NCBI GenBank assembly: GCA_017429325.1
Contig: JAFRPC010000003.1
Coordinates: forward strand, 21,361-85,360
DNA from: Oscillospiraceae bacterium
Lineage (GTDB): Bacteria; Bacillota; Clostridia; Oscillospirales; Oscillospiraceae
Length of the DNA: 64,000 bases
Direction: 5' to 3'
The position numbers and the translations under genes are program-made. Each line of letters opens with the position of its first letter. Position 1 is the first letter of the stretch. The notes under the pieces were generated by a model. That model worked only from the letters and a program-made list of their open reading frames with translations, did not search any database and was not told where the DNA came from. Shown here one piece after another: positions 47,770 to 57,210 of the stretch.

Positions 47770-49089
47770 TCAGAAATTCAGATACATAAAGGGATTGCTC
47801 CCGTTGCGGTTCAGCTCATACACCGCCCACCAGAACAGGGCCGCCAGCAAAATCGCGCCGACCCAGGTCTTGCCGAAGCGGTGGACCAGCTTTTCGGGCA
47901 GGGGGAAGCAGAACAGGATGCCCAGGGCCAGGAAGATGGCGAACTGCTTCAGGATGCGCCAGAATTCGCTGCCGGGGATCAGATTTTCGCTGCCGAAGAA
48001 GGGGAAGAGGCGGGAGAAGTAGGCGCCCAGCTCCGCGGTGCTGCCGATTTTGAAGCAGACCCAGGTCAGGGGGATCAGGATCAGCACCCAGAGATGCCCC
48101 AGGACCCTGCTGTTTTCCAGCAGGCGGCCAAGCCAGAGCTTTTCGATCACAATGAACAGGCCCAGGGACATGCCCCAGAGCAGGAAGTTCCAGCCCAGGC
48201 CGTGCCAAAGGGAGGTCAGCAGCCACACGAAGAGGATGTTCACCACCGTCCGGGCCATGCCCTTGCGGCTGCCCCCTAAGGGGATGTAGACATAGTCCTT
48301 GAACCAGCGCATCAGGGTGATGTGCCAGCGGCGGTAGAAGTCGCCGATGGAGCGGGCCAGATAGGGATAGTTGAAGTTCAGCGGCAGCTCATAGCCCAGC
48401 ATCCCGGCAATGCCCGTGGCGATCAGCATGAAGGACTGCCACTCGATATAGAGCTGGATGCTGAAGCTGAAGGCGCCCAGCCAGGCCAGGGGCGTGGTCA
48501 GGGAGGAGAAGCCGATCTTCACCAGCTCGTTCCAGAGGATCGCCAGCTTGTCCGCAATGAAGATCTTCATGGCGAAGCCCAGGACAAAGCGCTCCAGCCC
48601 GGTTTGCAGCTTCTCCAGGCTGGTCTTGGGCTTGTCCAGCTCTGTCCCCAGCTCGCCGTAGCGGGTGATGGGGCCCGTGAGGAACTTGGGGAAGAAGAAG
48701 GAGAAATTGGCGAATCGCACCGGGTCATATTCGGAAACGAGCTGCCCCCGGCTGATGTCCACCAGATAGGAGATGAAGGCGAAGGTGTAGAAGCTGACGC
48801 CCATGGGCTGGACCCCCACCAGCTTGAAGGTAGCCAGGGCCAGGACGTTGACGGCAACGGCGGCGGCAGTGGCGGGCTTGCGGAAGGCGGTCCGCTGAAT
48901 GCAGAAGCCCAGCACAAAGTTCACCACGGCAAAGAGCAGGGCCCAGAGCGCGTCGATGACGGAGTTGACGGCAATGAAGACCACGCTGCCCAGGAGCAGC
49001 AGATAGCGGCGATACTTCGCCGGGCAGAGCCCGTAGAGCGCCAGAAAGGCCGCCAGGAACCATAAAAACGGAATACTGGAATAGGTCAT
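47770..49089 (-). CDS. MBOAT family membrane O-acyltransferase (AlgI/DltB-like)
   Basis: 439 residues, about 11 membrane segments. Family blocks are PMGVSFYTFAFISYLVDISR, FPKFLTGPITRYGEL, FYRRWHITLMRWFKDYVYIP followed by LGGSRKG, and TSLWHGLGWNFLLWG with the conserved His. It moves acyl groups (usually acetyl) across the membrane for O-acylation of wall or capsule glycans, with the SGNH protein encoded next. No dlt genes adjoin it, so D-alanylation is less likely. Promoter at 49137-49165. Confidence 0.92.
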   Translation of the reverse strand: MTYSSIPFLWFLAAFLALYGLCPAKYRRYLLLLGSVVFIAVNSVIDALWALLFAVVNFVLGFCIQRTAFRKPATAAAVAVNVLALATFKLVGVQPMGVSFYTFAFISYLVDISRGQLVSEYDPVRFANFSFFFPKFLTGPITRYGELGTELDKPKTSLEKLQTGLERFVLGFAMKIFIADKLAILWNELVKIGFSSLTTPLAWLGAFSFSIQLYIEWQSFMLIATGIAGMLGYELPLNFNYPYLARSIGDFYRRWHITLMRWFKDYVYIPLGGSRKGMARTVVNILFVWLLTSLWHGLGWNFLLWGMSLGLFIVIEKLWLGRLLENSRVLGHLWVLILIPLTWVCFKIGSTAELGAYFSRLFPFFGSENLIPGSEFWRILKQFAIFLALGILFCFPLPEKLVHRFGKTWVGAILLAALFWWAVYELNRNGSNPFMYLNF

Positions 49090-49136
49090 AGAATCATCCC
49101 CCGCAAGTTCTTGTGGTTTTTGCTGAATTTCGTCCT

Positions 49137-49165
49137 ATTATAACACTATATGGCGAAAAAAGCAA
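49137..49165 (-). promoter_or_regulatory. Promoter of the MBOAT/SGNH unit
   Basis: Minus strand TTGCTT (49160-49165), 17 bases, TATAAT (49137-49142). Its -35 lies in the first copy of the 26-bp tandem repeat. Confidence 0.75.
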
Positions 49166-49202
49166 TAGGATTTCTGTGGCGAAAAAAGCAATAGGATTTC
49201 TG
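49151..49202 (+). repeat. Perfect tandem duplication of 26 bp in a divergent promoter region
   Basis: TGGCGAAAAAAGCAATAGGA (TTTCTG follows) is repeated exactly, 49151-49176 and 49177-49202. It carries the -35 of the leftward promoter, so copy number changes the spacing between the two divergent promoters. Confidence 0.92.
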
Positions 49203-49206
49203 AGGC

Positions 49207-49235
49207 TTGCAAATAAGCCCGAACTGTGGTACTAT
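49207..49235 (+). promoter_or_regulatory. Promoter of the DEAD-box helicase gene
   Basis: TTGCAA (49207-49212), 17 bases, TACTAT (49230-49235), 33 bases before the start. Confidence 0.7.
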
Positions 49236-49268
49236 AAAAAGAAAACAATACCAAAGGAATCACAAACT

Positions 49269-50453
49269 ATGAACGAACCCATCCCATTTCAGGCCCTTGA
49301 CCTGCCGACGCCCATTTTACAGGCCTTGGAGGAGAAGGGCTACGGCTATCCCACCCGGGTCCAGGCGGAGGCCATCGGCCCCCTGATGGACTGGAAGGAC
49401 GTCATCGCCAAGGCTCCCACCGGCACCGGCAAGACCTTTGCCTTCGGCATCCCCATGATCGCCCACATCGAGCCGACGGTGGAGGAGCTGCAGGGCCTGA
49501 TCCTGGCCCCCACCCGGGAACTGGCCCTCCAAATCGGCGACGAGCTCCGGGGCCTGCTGACCCACTATGACAACATCCGCGTCGCCGTGCTCTACGGCGG
49601 CCAGAAGTTAGAGCCCCAGTTCAAGCAGCTCAAACGGAACCCGCAGATCGTCGTCGCCACGCCGGGCCGCCTCATGGACCACTTCAAGCGCCGCACCCTC
49701 CGGCTGGACAAGGTCCGGACTGTGATCCTCGACGAGGCGGACCGGATGCTGGACATGGGCTTTTTCAAGGACGTGACCGGCATCGTGCAGAAGACCGTGA
49801 ACCGGCGGAACCTGGGCCTCTTCTCCGCCACCATGTCCCAGGAGGTCATGACCGTCTCCTGGATGTTCCAGCGGGACGAGGTGGAGATCACCGTCCCCGC
49901 CGCCGCCGAGAGCCGACCCGACATTGAGCAGTATTCCGTCACGGTCCCTGCCCTGGAGAAGGTCAACGCCCTGCGCTGGATCCTCTACTTAGGGGGCTTT
50001 GGCCGCACCATCGTCTTCTGCAATACGAAGGTCATGTGCCAGCGCCTCTCCGACGAGCTGCGGCGGGTGGGCGTTCCGGCGGACTGCCTGCACGGCGACA
50101 TCCCCCAATCCCAGCGGGAGAAGACCATGCAGACCTTCCGGAAAGGCGAGCTGCCGGTGCTCATCGCCACGGACGTGGCCTCCCGGGGCATCGACGTGGA
50201 CGACGTGGACTGCGTGGTGAACTACGACGTGCCCCAGGAGAATGAATACTACATCCACCGCATTGGACGCACAGGCCGCGCCCAGAAGCGGGGCGTCAGC
50301 TACACCGTCATCGGCAGTTTCCCCGAACAGGCCAAGCTGGACGAGATCGCCAAGTACTGCCATTTCACCATCCAGCCCGTGGCCATCACCGAGACCGGCT
50401 TCGTTCCCGTGGAGCGGAAGCAGGCAGCGCCGGTCTCCCGCCGCCGCAGATGA
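49269..50453 (+). CDS. DEAD-box RNA helicase
   Basis: 394 residues with the complete motif set: Q-motif FQALDLPTPILQALEEKGYG, motif I APTGTGKTFAFG, Ia APTRELALQIG, Ib TPGRLMDHF, II DEADRMLDMGF, III SATMS, IV TIVFCNTKV, V ATDVASRGIDVDDV and VI YIHRIGRTGRAQKRG. It unwinds RNA in ribosome assembly or mRNA turnover; the short basic tail (VERKQAAPVSRRRR) gives no further specificity. The ATG at 49269 follows AAAGGAAT. Its stop overlaps the start of the DprA-like gene (ATGA). Confidence 0.93.
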   Translation: MNEPIPFQALDLPTPILQALEEKGYGYPTRVQAEAIGPLMDWKDVIAKAPTGTGKTFAFGIPMIAHIEPTVEELQGLILAPTRELALQIGDELRGLLTHYDNIRVAVLYGGQKLEPQFKQLKRNPQIVVATPGRLMDHFKRRTLRLDKVRTVILDEADRMLDMGFFKDVTGIVQKTVNRRNLGLFSATMSQEVMTVSWMFQRDEVEITVPAAAESRPDIEQYSVTVPALEKVNALRWILYLGGFGRTIVFCNTKVMCQRLSDELRRVGVPADCLHGDIPQSQREKTMQTFRKGELPVLIATDVASRGIDVDDVDCVVNYDVPQENEYYIHRIGRTGRAQKRGVSYTVIGSFPEQAKLDEIAKYCHFTIQPVAITETGFVPVERKQAAPVSRRRR

Positions 50454-51355
50454 CCGCGGCGGAACGGGGCCTCCTGCTGCTGTGCGCGGAGCTGGCAGAC
50501 GGGAAAAAGCCTCTGACCCCGGCCCAGCTCCGGAGCCTTCGGGCCGGAGCTCTGGCTGGTCTGGAGACGGAAGCGGACCGGGACCGGCCTCTGACGGAGG
50601 CGGACCTGCGCAGGCTGGGCTGTACGGCCCCCTTTGCCGCTCGGGTGGCGGCGCTGCTGGACCGGGAGCAGGCTCTGAAGGACTATCTCGCCGTGGCGGC
50701 GGAGCTGGGCATCCGGCCCCTGACCCGCCTTTCCCCCGACTACCCGGCCCGGCTGCGCCGCCTGGGGGACCTGGCCCCGGCGGTGTTGTTCTGCCGGGGG
50801 GACGCGGCCCTGCTGTCCCGCCCCGCCGTGGCCCTGGTGGGCAGCCGGGAGCTGAGCCCCGTGGGGACCGCCTTTGCCCGCCAGGTGGGAGAGCTGGCGG
50901 CCCGGGAGGGCTTCGTGCTGGTCTCCGGCAACGCCCGCGGCGCGGACCGCACGGCCCAGGAGGCCTGCCTGGCGGCGGGGGGCTCCGTCGTGGCTGTGGT
51001 CCCGGACGGCTTGCAGGACCATGCGCCGACGGACGGGCGGACGGCCTTTCTCTGTGAGCAGGGCTGGCATCTGCCTATGGCCCCCTACCGGGCCCTGGAG
51101 CGCAACCGCCTGATCCACGCCCTGGGGGAGAAGACCCTCGTGGCCCAGTCCCATCTCAGCGGCGGCACCTGGCGGGGCTCCGAGGAGAACCTGCGCCGGG
51201 GCTGGAGCCCCCTCTTTGTCCACGACGACGGCAGTCCCGGCTGCGGAGCCCTGATCACCATGGGCGCCGCGGCGGTGCGCCTGGAGACCCTCGGCTCCCT
51301 CCGGGCCCTGGTCCCAGTGCAGCTGCCGCTGACTCCACAGAATCTTGACACTTGA
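50450..51355 (+). CDS. DprA/Smf-like DNA-processing protein
   Basis: 301 residues. An N-terminal helical region precedes the Rossmann-like DprA core: SPDYPARLRRLGDLAPAVLF, VALVGSRELSPVGTAFARQV, GFVLVSGNARGADRTAQEAC and SVVAVVPDGL. RNRLIHALGEKTLVAQSHLS and GCGALITMGAAAVRLETLGS complete it. Canonical DprA loads RecA on incoming single-stranded DNA during transformation. This protein departs from the usual SGLARGID-type text (GNARGADRTAQ) and lacks a clear C-terminal winged helix, so it belongs to a divergent Smf branch. Coupled to the helicase by ATGA. The glmS promoter lies just after its end. Confidence 0.82.
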   Translation: MTAAERGLLLLCAELADGKKPLTPAQLRSLRAGALAGLETEADRDRPLTEADLRRLGCTAPFAARVAALLDREQALKDYLAVAAELGIRPLTRLSPDYPARLRRLGDLAPAVLFCRGDAALLSRPAVALVGSRELSPVGTAFARQVGELAAREGFVLVSGNARGADRTAQEACLAAGGSVVAVVPDGLQDHAPTDGRTAFLCEQGWHLPMAPYRALERNRLIHALGEKTLVAQSHLSGGTWRGSEENLRRGWSPLFVHDDGSPGCGALITMGAAAVRLETLGSLRALVPVQLPLTPQNLDT

Positions 51356-51359
51356 ATAC

Positions 51360-51388
51360 TTGTATTTTCTGTACATCTGTGTTATAAT
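51360..51388 (+). promoter_or_regulatory. Promoter of glmS
   Basis: TTGTAT (51360-51365), 17 bases, TATAAT (51383-51388), giving a leader of only about 63 bases. Confidence 0.8.
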
Positions 51389-51457
51389 ATCCTATACATC
51401 CCCTGCATACCGCTTTTTTACCGCAAGCGCACCGATTATTTTGGAGGTTATATAGAT

Positions 51458-53299
51458 ATGTGTGGAATCGTTGGTTATCTTGGGACCCGACAGGCGGCGC
51501 CCATCCTGCTGGACGGCCTTTCCAAGCTGGAATATCGGGGCTACGACTCCGCGGGCGTCTGCGTGATGTCCGAGGGCGAACTCAAGGTGGCAAAATCCAA
51601 GGGCCGTCTGGCCAATCTCAGCGGCCTCATTGACGGCGGCAAGGCCATCACCGGCACCTATGGCATCGGCCATACCCGCTGGGCGACCCACGGCGCCCCC
51701 TCCGACGTGAACAGCCATCCCCATATGGCGGACGCCGGGAAAATTGCCGTGGTCCATAACGGCATCATCGAAAACTATCTCAAGCTCAAGGAAGACCTGG
51801 TCCGCAAGGGCAAGCACTTCCGCTCCGAGACCGACACCGAGGTCGTCGCGAATCTGGTGGAGTACTACTACGACAAGCTCCAGGATTTCCCCAGAGCCGT
51901 CCGCCGGGCCGTGGGCCAGCTGGAGGGCAGCTACGCCCTGGGCATCCTGTGCCAGGACCTGCCCGGCACCATGATCGCGGTCAAGAAGGAGAGCCCCCTG
52001 ATCTTCGGCTTCGGCGAGGGGGAGAACTTCATCGCCTCCGACGTGCCCGCCATCCTGAAGTACACCCGCAAGGTGGTCTACCTCAACGACGGCGACACCG
52101 TCATCTTCACCAAGGACAAGGCCCGCTTCTACGACGCCTTCTACGATCCCGTGGAAAAGGTGCCTGAAACCATCGACTGGGACATCTCCGCCGCCGAGAA
52201 GTGCGGCTACGACCACTTCATGATCAAGGAGATCCACGAGCAGCCCAAGGCTGTCAAGGGCACCCTGTCCCCCCGCATCCGGGACGGTCGCGTGGTCCTG
52301 GACGACGTGACCCTCTCCAAAGAGTACCTGGAAGAACTCAAGCGCATCTACATCGTGGCCTGCGGCTCCTCCTATTATGTGGGCTGCCTGGGCAAGCACA
52401 TCCTCGAAAAGACCTGCCGCATCCCCGTGGAGCCGGTCCTGGCCTCGGAGTTCCGCTATTCCGAGCCGGTCCTGGGCCGTGACACCCTGGTGCTCATCAT
52501 CTCCCAGTCCGGCGAGACCGCCGACACCAAGGCCGCCCTGGAGGAGGCCAAGCGCCAGGGCGCCCGGACTCTTGCCATCGTCAACGTGGTGGGCTCCGCC
52601 ATCGCCAAGGCGGCGGACGACGTCATCTATACCTGGGCCGGTCCGGAAATCGCCGTAGCCACCACCAAGGCCTTCTCCACCCAGCTCAGCGTCATCTACC
52701 TGATCGCCCTCTACATCTCCGACCTGCTGGGGACCATTCGCCCCGAGGAGTTTGACCAGATCGTGGCGGAGATGATGAAGCTGGACCAGAAGATCTCCCT
52801 CTGCCTGACCCCGGATAACATTGCCAAGATCCGCTACTATGCCGAGCAGTACTTCAAGGTCCACGACGCCTTCTTCATCGGCCGCAACGTGGACAGCGGC
52901 ATCTGCCTGGAGGGCAGCCTGAAGCTCAAGGAGATCGCCTACATCCACTCCGAAGCCTATCCCGCCGGTGAACTCAAGCACGGCCCCATCTCCCTGATCG
53001 AGGAGGGAACCCTGGTGGTGGCCGTGGCGACGGTGGACGAGCTCTTCGACAAGACCATGTCCAACGTCAAGGAGGTCCGGGCCAGAGGCGCCGAGGTCCT
53101 CGGCATCACCTCTGAGAAGTTTGCGGAGGAGATCCGAAAGACAGTGCCCTCCATCATCACCGTCCCCGTGACCCACCCGCTGCTCCAGCCCAGTCTGACC
53201 ATCATCCCCCTCCAGGCCTTCGCCTACTACGTCGCCCTGCTCCGGGACTGCGATGTAGACAAGCCCCGCAACCTGGCAAAATCCGTCACCGTGGAATAA
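51458..53299 (+). CDS. glmS: Glutamine--fructose-6-phosphate aminotransferase
   Basis: 613 residues, normal length. It makes glucosamine 6-phosphate, the first committed step to UDP-GlcNAc for peptidoglycan. N-terminal glutaminase: MCGIVGYLGTRQAAPILLDG with catalytic Cys2, GHTRWATHG, SDTE-type SETDTEVVANLVEYYYD. Two SIS domains follow: VACGSSYYVGCLGKHILE, ISQSGETADTKAALEEAK and the C-terminal LAKSVTVE. GGAGGTTATATAGAT precedes the ATG. Unlike in many Firmicutes, the leader is too short for a glmS ribozyme, so control must be by other means. Confidence 0.97.
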   Translation: MCGIVGYLGTRQAAPILLDGLSKLEYRGYDSAGVCVMSEGELKVAKSKGRLANLSGLIDGGKAITGTYGIGHTRWATHGAPSDVNSHPHMADAGKIAVVHNGIIENYLKLKEDLVRKGKHFRSETDTEVVANLVEYYYDKLQDFPRAVRRAVGQLEGSYALGILCQDLPGTMIAVKKESPLIFGFGEGENFIASDVPAILKYTRKVVYLNDGDTVIFTKDKARFYDAFYDPVEKVPETIDWDISAAEKCGYDHFMIKEIHEQPKAVKGTLSPRIRDGRVVLDDVTLSKEYLEELKRIYIVACGSSYYVGCLGKHILEKTCRIPVEPVLASEFRYSEPVLGRDTLVLIISQSGETADTKAALEEAKRQGARTLAIVNVVGSAIAKAADDVIYTWAGPEIAVATTKAFSTQLSVIYLIALYISDLLGTIRPEEFDQIVAEMMKLDQKISLCLTPDNIAKIRYYAEQYFKVHDAFFIGRNVDSGICLEGSLKLKEIAYIHSEAYPAGELKHGPISLIEEGTLVVAVATVDELFDKTMSNVKEVRARGAEVLGITSEKFAEEIRKTVPSIITVPVTHPLLQPSLTIIPLQAFAYYVALLRDCDVDKPRNLAKSVTVE

Positions 53300-53308
53300 G
53301 TGGAATAA

Positions 53309-53359
53309 CCTCCCCTGCTTGCAGGGGAGGGGGACCGCCCGTAAGGGCGGTGGAGGGGT
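53309..53359 (+). repeat. Family A palindromic element (51 bp), intergenic copy
   Basis: Same 51-bp layout as the uxaC and polA copies, with the inner hairpin changed to ACCGCCCGTAAGGGCGGT: both arms changed together, so base pairing is kept. It lies between glmS and the PH-domain gene. Confidence 0.93.
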
Positions 53360-53405
53360 CCCCTCCGATTCGCTGATGTGAATAATAGAAAGTGAGGAAA
53401 CGTAT

Positions 53406-53813
53406 ATGAAGCTCCCCAACAACACTGTATGGTCTGACCGCAAACACACGATTTTCGGTTTGCCCTGGTCCTTTACCAAATACATTCTCACGGACGAGAA
53501 GCTCCTGATCGTCAAGGGCGTCTTCAAGCAGACGGAGGAGGAGATCCGCCTCTACCGAATTCTGGACATGTCTCTGAGCCGTACCCTGCGGGAGCGCATC
53601 GACCGGGTGGGCACCATCCACTGCTGCTCCTCTGACAAGACCTCCTCCGAGTTCGACATCAAGCGCATCCGGGAACCCCGCCGGGTCAAGGAGATGCTCT
53701 CCGACCTGGTGGAGAAGCAGCGCATCGCCCGGGGCGTCAGCATCCGCGAGGATATGAAGCCCAACCTGCTGGACACCAACCACGACGGCCATCTGGATCC
53801 CGTACAGAAATAA
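53406..53813 (+). CDS. PH-domain (bPH2/YdbT-like) protein
   Basis: 135 residues. Layout of a bacterial PH domain: a beta strand with [60 protein letters not shown] and the closing helix [14 protein letters not shown]. No membrane segment is present, in contrast to YdbT/YdbS relatives, so it is cytoplasmic or peripheral. Function is not established. GAGGAAACGTAT precedes the ATG. The C-terminal tail contains an EF-hand-like DTNHDGHLD stretch, which may be chance. Confidence 0.8.
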   Translation: MKLPNNTVWSDRKHTIFGLPWSFTKYILTDEKLLIVKGVFKQTEEEIRLYRILDMSLSRTLRERIDRVGTIHCCSSDKTSSEFDIKRIREPRRVKEMLSDLVEKQRIARGVSIREDMKPNLLDTNHDGHLDPVQK

Positions 53814-54001
53814 GGCAACAGGCCCGCCTGTAGGGGCGGTCACTGGCCGCCCGCCGTTTCCCGCCCAGACGAGGCAACAGGCAACGGGCAACAGGCAACA
53901 GACCCGCGTAGGAGCGGTCATTGGCCGCCCAAGGTACCGGATCGCCTACAAAGAACGAAAATACACAAGAGGAAATCGGAATTATCGCTTCCGATTTCCT
54001 C
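53814..54001 (+). repeat. Repeat mosaic and long hairpin before uvrA
   Basis: GGCAACAGGCCCGCCTGTAG near 53813, GTAGGGGCGGTCACTGGCCG (about 53831), GGCAACAGGCAACGGGCAAC (about 53872) and GTAGGAGCGGTCATTGGCCG (about 53908). A long hairpin follows (53958-54012): AAATACACAAGAGGAAATCG with its near-complement, loop TTATCGC. The hairpin can end transcription from the PH-domain gene, and its right arm contains the -35 box of uvrA. Confidence 0.8.
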
Positions 54002-54030
54002 TTGCGTATTTCAAGCTTTTCTGGTATAAT
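54002..54030 (+). promoter_or_regulatory. Promoter of uvrA, -35 inside a hairpin arm
   Basis: TTGCGT (54002-54007), 17 bases, TATAAT (54025-54030), 48 bases before the ATG. No Gram-positive LexA box (GAAC-N4-GTTC type) was seen around it. Confidence 0.78.
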
Positions 54031-54078
54031 AACAAATACGATATTTCCGAAACCACTTTTGTTTATGGGGATCTCCAA

Positions 54079-56910
54079 ATGAACGAATTCATCTCCGTCC
54101 GGGGTGCCCGGGCCAACAACCTCAAGAATATCGACCTGACCATCCCCCGGGACAAGCTCGTGGTCTTCACGGGCCTCTCGGGCTCCGGCAAGTCCTCCCT
54201 GGCCTTCGACACCATCTATGCCGAGGGGCAGCGGCGCTATGTGGAATCCCTGTCCTCCTACGCCCGGATGTTCCTGGGCCAGATGGACAAGCCCGACGTG
54301 GACGCCATCGACGGTCTCTCCCCGGCTATCTCCATCGACCAGAAGACCACCTCCAGGAATCCCCGCTCCACTGTGGGCACCGTCACGGAAATCTACGATT
54401 ACCTGCGTCTGCTCTGGGCCCGCACCGGCGTGCCCCACTGCCCCAACTGCGGTAAGGAGATCCGCAAGCAGACCATCGACCAGATCGTGGACAAGGTGCT
54501 TCAGCTCCCCGAGGGGACCCGCTTTCAGGTCCTCTCCCCGGTGGTCCGGGGCAAGAAGGGCGAGCACCAGAAGGTCTTCTCCGACGCCCGCAGGTCCGGC
54601 TTTGCCCGGGTCCGGGTGGACGGCAGCCTCTACGACCTCACCGAGGACATCCCCCTGGACAAGAACAAAAAGCACAACATCGAGCTCATCGTGGACCGGC
54701 TCATTCGACGGGGAGACATCACCCGCCGCCTGACAGATTCCATTGAGACCGCCACCTCCCACGGCGGCGGCCTGGCGGTCATCCAGCAGGTGGACAGCGG
54801 GGAGGAGCTGACCTTTTCCCTGAACTACGCCTGCGAGGACTGCGGCGTCTCCATGCCAGAGCTCAGTCCCCGCATGTTCTCCTTCAACAACCCCTACGGC
54901 GCCTGTCCCCACTGCGCAGGCCTGGGCTTCCAGCTCAAGGTGGACCCGGACCTCATCATCCCGAACCGCAGCCTGTCCATTCTGGACGGGGCCATCCAGG
55001 CCAGCGGCTGGGGCAGCATCCGCAACGATTCCATCTCCCGCATGTACTTCGACGCCCTGGCGGAGCGCTACCGCTTCCGGCTGACGGACCCGGTGGAGAA
55101 GCTCTCCCCGGCGGCCCTGGACGCCATCCTCTACGGCACCAAGGGGGAGAAGCTGAAGCTCTACTACGAGCGGGCCAACGGGCGGGGCACCCTGGAGCAG
55201 GCCTTCGAGGGCATCGTCCCCAGTCTGGAGCGCCGCTACCGGGAGACCCAGTCCGACGCCATGCGCCGGGAGTTGGAGGAGTGCATGTCCACCTCGCCCT
55301 GCCCGGAATGCCGCGGCAAGCGTCTGTCTCCCATCTCCCGGGCCGTCACCGTGGGGGGCGTGTCCATCATGGACTACTGCGACCTGCCCGTGACGAAGGC
55401 CCTGGACTTCATGGAGAAGCTGGAGCTGCCTCCCACCGAGACCATGATCGCGGCCCCCATCCTCCGGGAGATCCGGGCCCGGCTGGGCTTCCTGCGATCT
55501 GTGGGGCTCCAGTACCTGACCCTCTCCCGGGCTGCCGCCTCCCTCTCCGGCGGCGAGAGCCAGCGCATCCGCCTGGCGACCCAGATCGGCTCCAGCCTTA
55601 TGGGTGTCCTCTACATTCTCGACGAGCCCTCCATCGGCCTGCACCAGCGGGACAACGACAAGCTGCTGGAGACCCTGAAGCGCCTGCGGGACATCGGCAA
55701 CACCCTGATCGTGGTGGAGCACGACGAGGACACCATTCGTGCCGCCGACTACGTGGTGGACGTGGGACCCGGCGCGGGCATCCACGGGGGCGAGATCGTG
55801 GCCCAGGGCTCCATCGCGGACCTGGAGGCGGAGCCCCGCTCCCTCACTGGCCAGTATCTCAGCGGCAAAAAGCACATCCCGGTCCCGCCGCTCCGCCGTC
55901 CCGGCTCCGGCAAACAGCTGACGGTCTGCGGCTGCAGGGAGAACAACCTGCAAGGCATCGACGTGAGCATCCCCCTGGGGACTCTCTGCTGCGTCACCGG
56001 CGTGTCCGGCTCCGGCAAGTCCTCCCTGGTGAACGAGATCATCTACAAGAAACTGGCGGGCAGCCTGAACCACGCCCGCATCCGGCCCGGCAGGCATGAC
56101 CGCTTCCTGGGTGTCGAATCTCTGGACAAGGTCATCTGCATCGACCAGAGCCCCATCGGGCGGACGCCCCGCTCCAACCCCGCCACCTATACGGGCCTCT
56201 TCAACGAGATCCGGGACCTCTTTGCCTCCACCCAGGACGCGAAGCTCCGGGGCTACGGGCCGGGCCGCTTCTCCTTCAACACCAAGGGCGGCCGCTGCGA
56301 GGCCTGCGGCGGCGACGGCCTGGTGAAGATCGAGATGCACTTCCTGCCGGACGTGTACGTCCCCTGCGAGGTCTGCCAGGGCAAGCGCTACAACCGCGAG
56401 ACCTTGGAGGTCCGCTACAAGGGGGCCACCATCTCCGACGTGCTGGAGATGACCTGCGACGAGGCCCTGGAGTTCTTTCAGAATCTGCCCCGCATCCGGG
56501 ACAAGGTACAGACCTTAGTGGACGTGGGCCTGGGCTATCTCAAGCTGGGCCAGTCCTCCACCACCCTCTCCGGCGGCGAGGCCCAGCGGGTCAAGCTGGC
56601 GACGGAGCTGAGCCGCCGCTCCACCGGCGCGACCTTCTACATCCTGGACGAGCCCACCACGGGTCTGCACGTGGACGACGTGAGCAAGCTCATCGACGTG
56701 CTCCAGAAGTTTGTGGACGGCGGCAACACGGTCCTGGTCATCGAGCACAATCTGGACGTCATCAAGTGCGCCGACTGGATCATCGACCTGGGCCCCGAGG
56801 GCGGCGACGGCGGCGGCAGAGTGGTCGCCGCAGGCACGCCGGAGCAGGTCGCACAGGACCCGGAAAGCTTTACCGGTGAATATCTGCGGAAAGTAATCAG
56901 TAAGAGGTAA
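54079..56910 (+). CDS. uvrA: UvrABC system protein A
   Basis: 943 residues, full length. Damage-recognition ATPase of nucleotide excision repair, acting as a dimer with UvrB on DNA. Two ABC modules: Walker [21 protein letters not shown] and [19 protein letters not shown]; signatures [18 protein letters not shown] and [19 protein letters not shown]; Walker [17 protein letters not shown] and [16 protein letters not shown]. Zinc sites [13 protein letters not shown] with CPHCAG, and CEACGGDG with CEVCQG. ATG at 54079. The small S4 gene follows 8 bases later. uvrB and uvrC are not in the window. Confidence 0.97.
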   Translation: MNEFISVRGARANNLKNIDLTIPRDKLVVFTGLSGSGKSSLAFDTIYAEGQRRYVESLSSYARMFLGQMDKPDVDAIDGLSPAISIDQKTTSRNPRSTVGTVTEIYDYLRLLWARTGVPHCPNCGKEIRKQTIDQIVDKVLQLPEGTRFQVLSPVVRGKKGEHQKVFSDARRSGFARVRVDGSLYDLTEDIPLDKNKKHNIELIVDRLIRRGDITRRLTDSIETATSHGGGLAVIQQVDSGEELTFSLNYACEDCGVSMPELSPRMFSFNNPYGACPHCAGLGFQLKVDPDLIIPNRSLSILDGAIQASGWGSIRNDSISRMYFDALAERYRFRLTDPVEKLSPAALDAILYGTKGEKLKLYYERANGRGTLEQAFEGIVPSLERRYRETQSDAMRRELEECMSTSPCPECRGKRLSPISRAVTVGGVSIMDYCDLPVTKALDFMEKLELPPTETMIAAPILREIRARLGFLRSVGLQYLTLSRAAASLSGGESQRIRLATQIGSSLMGVLYILDEPSIGLHQRDNDKLLETLKRLRDIGNTLIVVEHDEDTIRAADYVVDVGPGAGIHGGEIVAQGSIADLEAEPRSLTGQYLSGKKHIPVPPLRRPGSGKQLTVCGCRENNLQGIDVSIPLGTLCCVTGVSGSGKSSLVNEIIYKKLAGSLNHARIRPGRHDRFLGVESLDKVICIDQSPIGRTPRSNPATYTGLFNEIRDLFASTQDAKLRGYGPGRFSFNTKGGRCEACGGDGLVKIEMHFLPDVYVPCEVCQGKRYNRETLEVRYKGATISDVLEMTCDEALEFFQNLPRIRDKVQTLVDVGLGYLKLGQSSTTLSGGEAQRVKLATELSRRSTGATFYILDEPTTGLHVDDVSKLIDVLQKFVDGGNTVLVIEHNLDVIKCADWIIDLGPEGGDGGGRVVAAGTPEQVAQDPESFTGEYLRKVISKR

Positions 56911-56918
56911 GAAGTATT

Positions 56919-57158
56919 ATGAGACTTGATAAATATTTAAAGGTTTCGAGAATTATTAAGCGTCGGACCGTCGCCAACGAGGCCTGCGACGCGGAGCGGG
57001 TCACGGTGAACGGACGGCCCGCCAAGGCGGGCTACGAGGTCAAGGTGGGGGACAAGATCTCCATCCGCTTCGGCGCCAGCACCCTGAACGTAGAGGTCCT
57101 CCGGGTGGAGGACAACGTCCGCAAGGACGACGCCGCGGGCATGTACCGCGAAATTTAA
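56919..57158 (+). CDS. rqcP: RqcP-like S4-domain protein (ribosome-associated quality control)
   Basis: 79 residues, all one S4 domain: [40 protein letters not shown] and [11 protein letters not shown]. This matches the RqcP/YabO family of Firmicutes, which works with RqcH on 50S subunits to add C-terminal alanine tails to stalled nascent chains. The related Hsp15 is longer and more basic. A GTAAGAGGTAAGAAGTATT stretch, similar to the AGGTAAGAAGTAAT repeat word seen elsewhere, sits directly before the ATG and supplies the RBS-like AAGAGG. Confidence 0.88.
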   Translation: MRLDKYLKVSRIIKRRTVANEACDAERVTVNGRPAKAGYEVKVGDKISIRFGASTLNVEVLRVEDNVRKDDAAGMYREI

Positions 57159-57210
57159 TAAAGCCACATACAATTGACGATCCCCCAATATACAGACAGG
57201 AGGCATTCCC

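Noticed and set aside
51389-51457. glmS ribozyme
   Set aside because: The leader is too short and lacks a recognisable core.
51392-53527. A 711-codon open frame on the minus strand
   Set aside because: Antisense of glmS, with no family resemblance and biased composition.
54031-54078. LexA box upstream of uvrA
   Set aside because: No GAAC-N4-GTTC-like sequence was found in the promoter region.
53737-56340. An 867-codon open frame on the minus strand
   Set aside because: It is the antisense of uvrA; GC-rich coding creates long open shadows, and the translation is Gly/Ala/Val/Leu/His-rich without domains.
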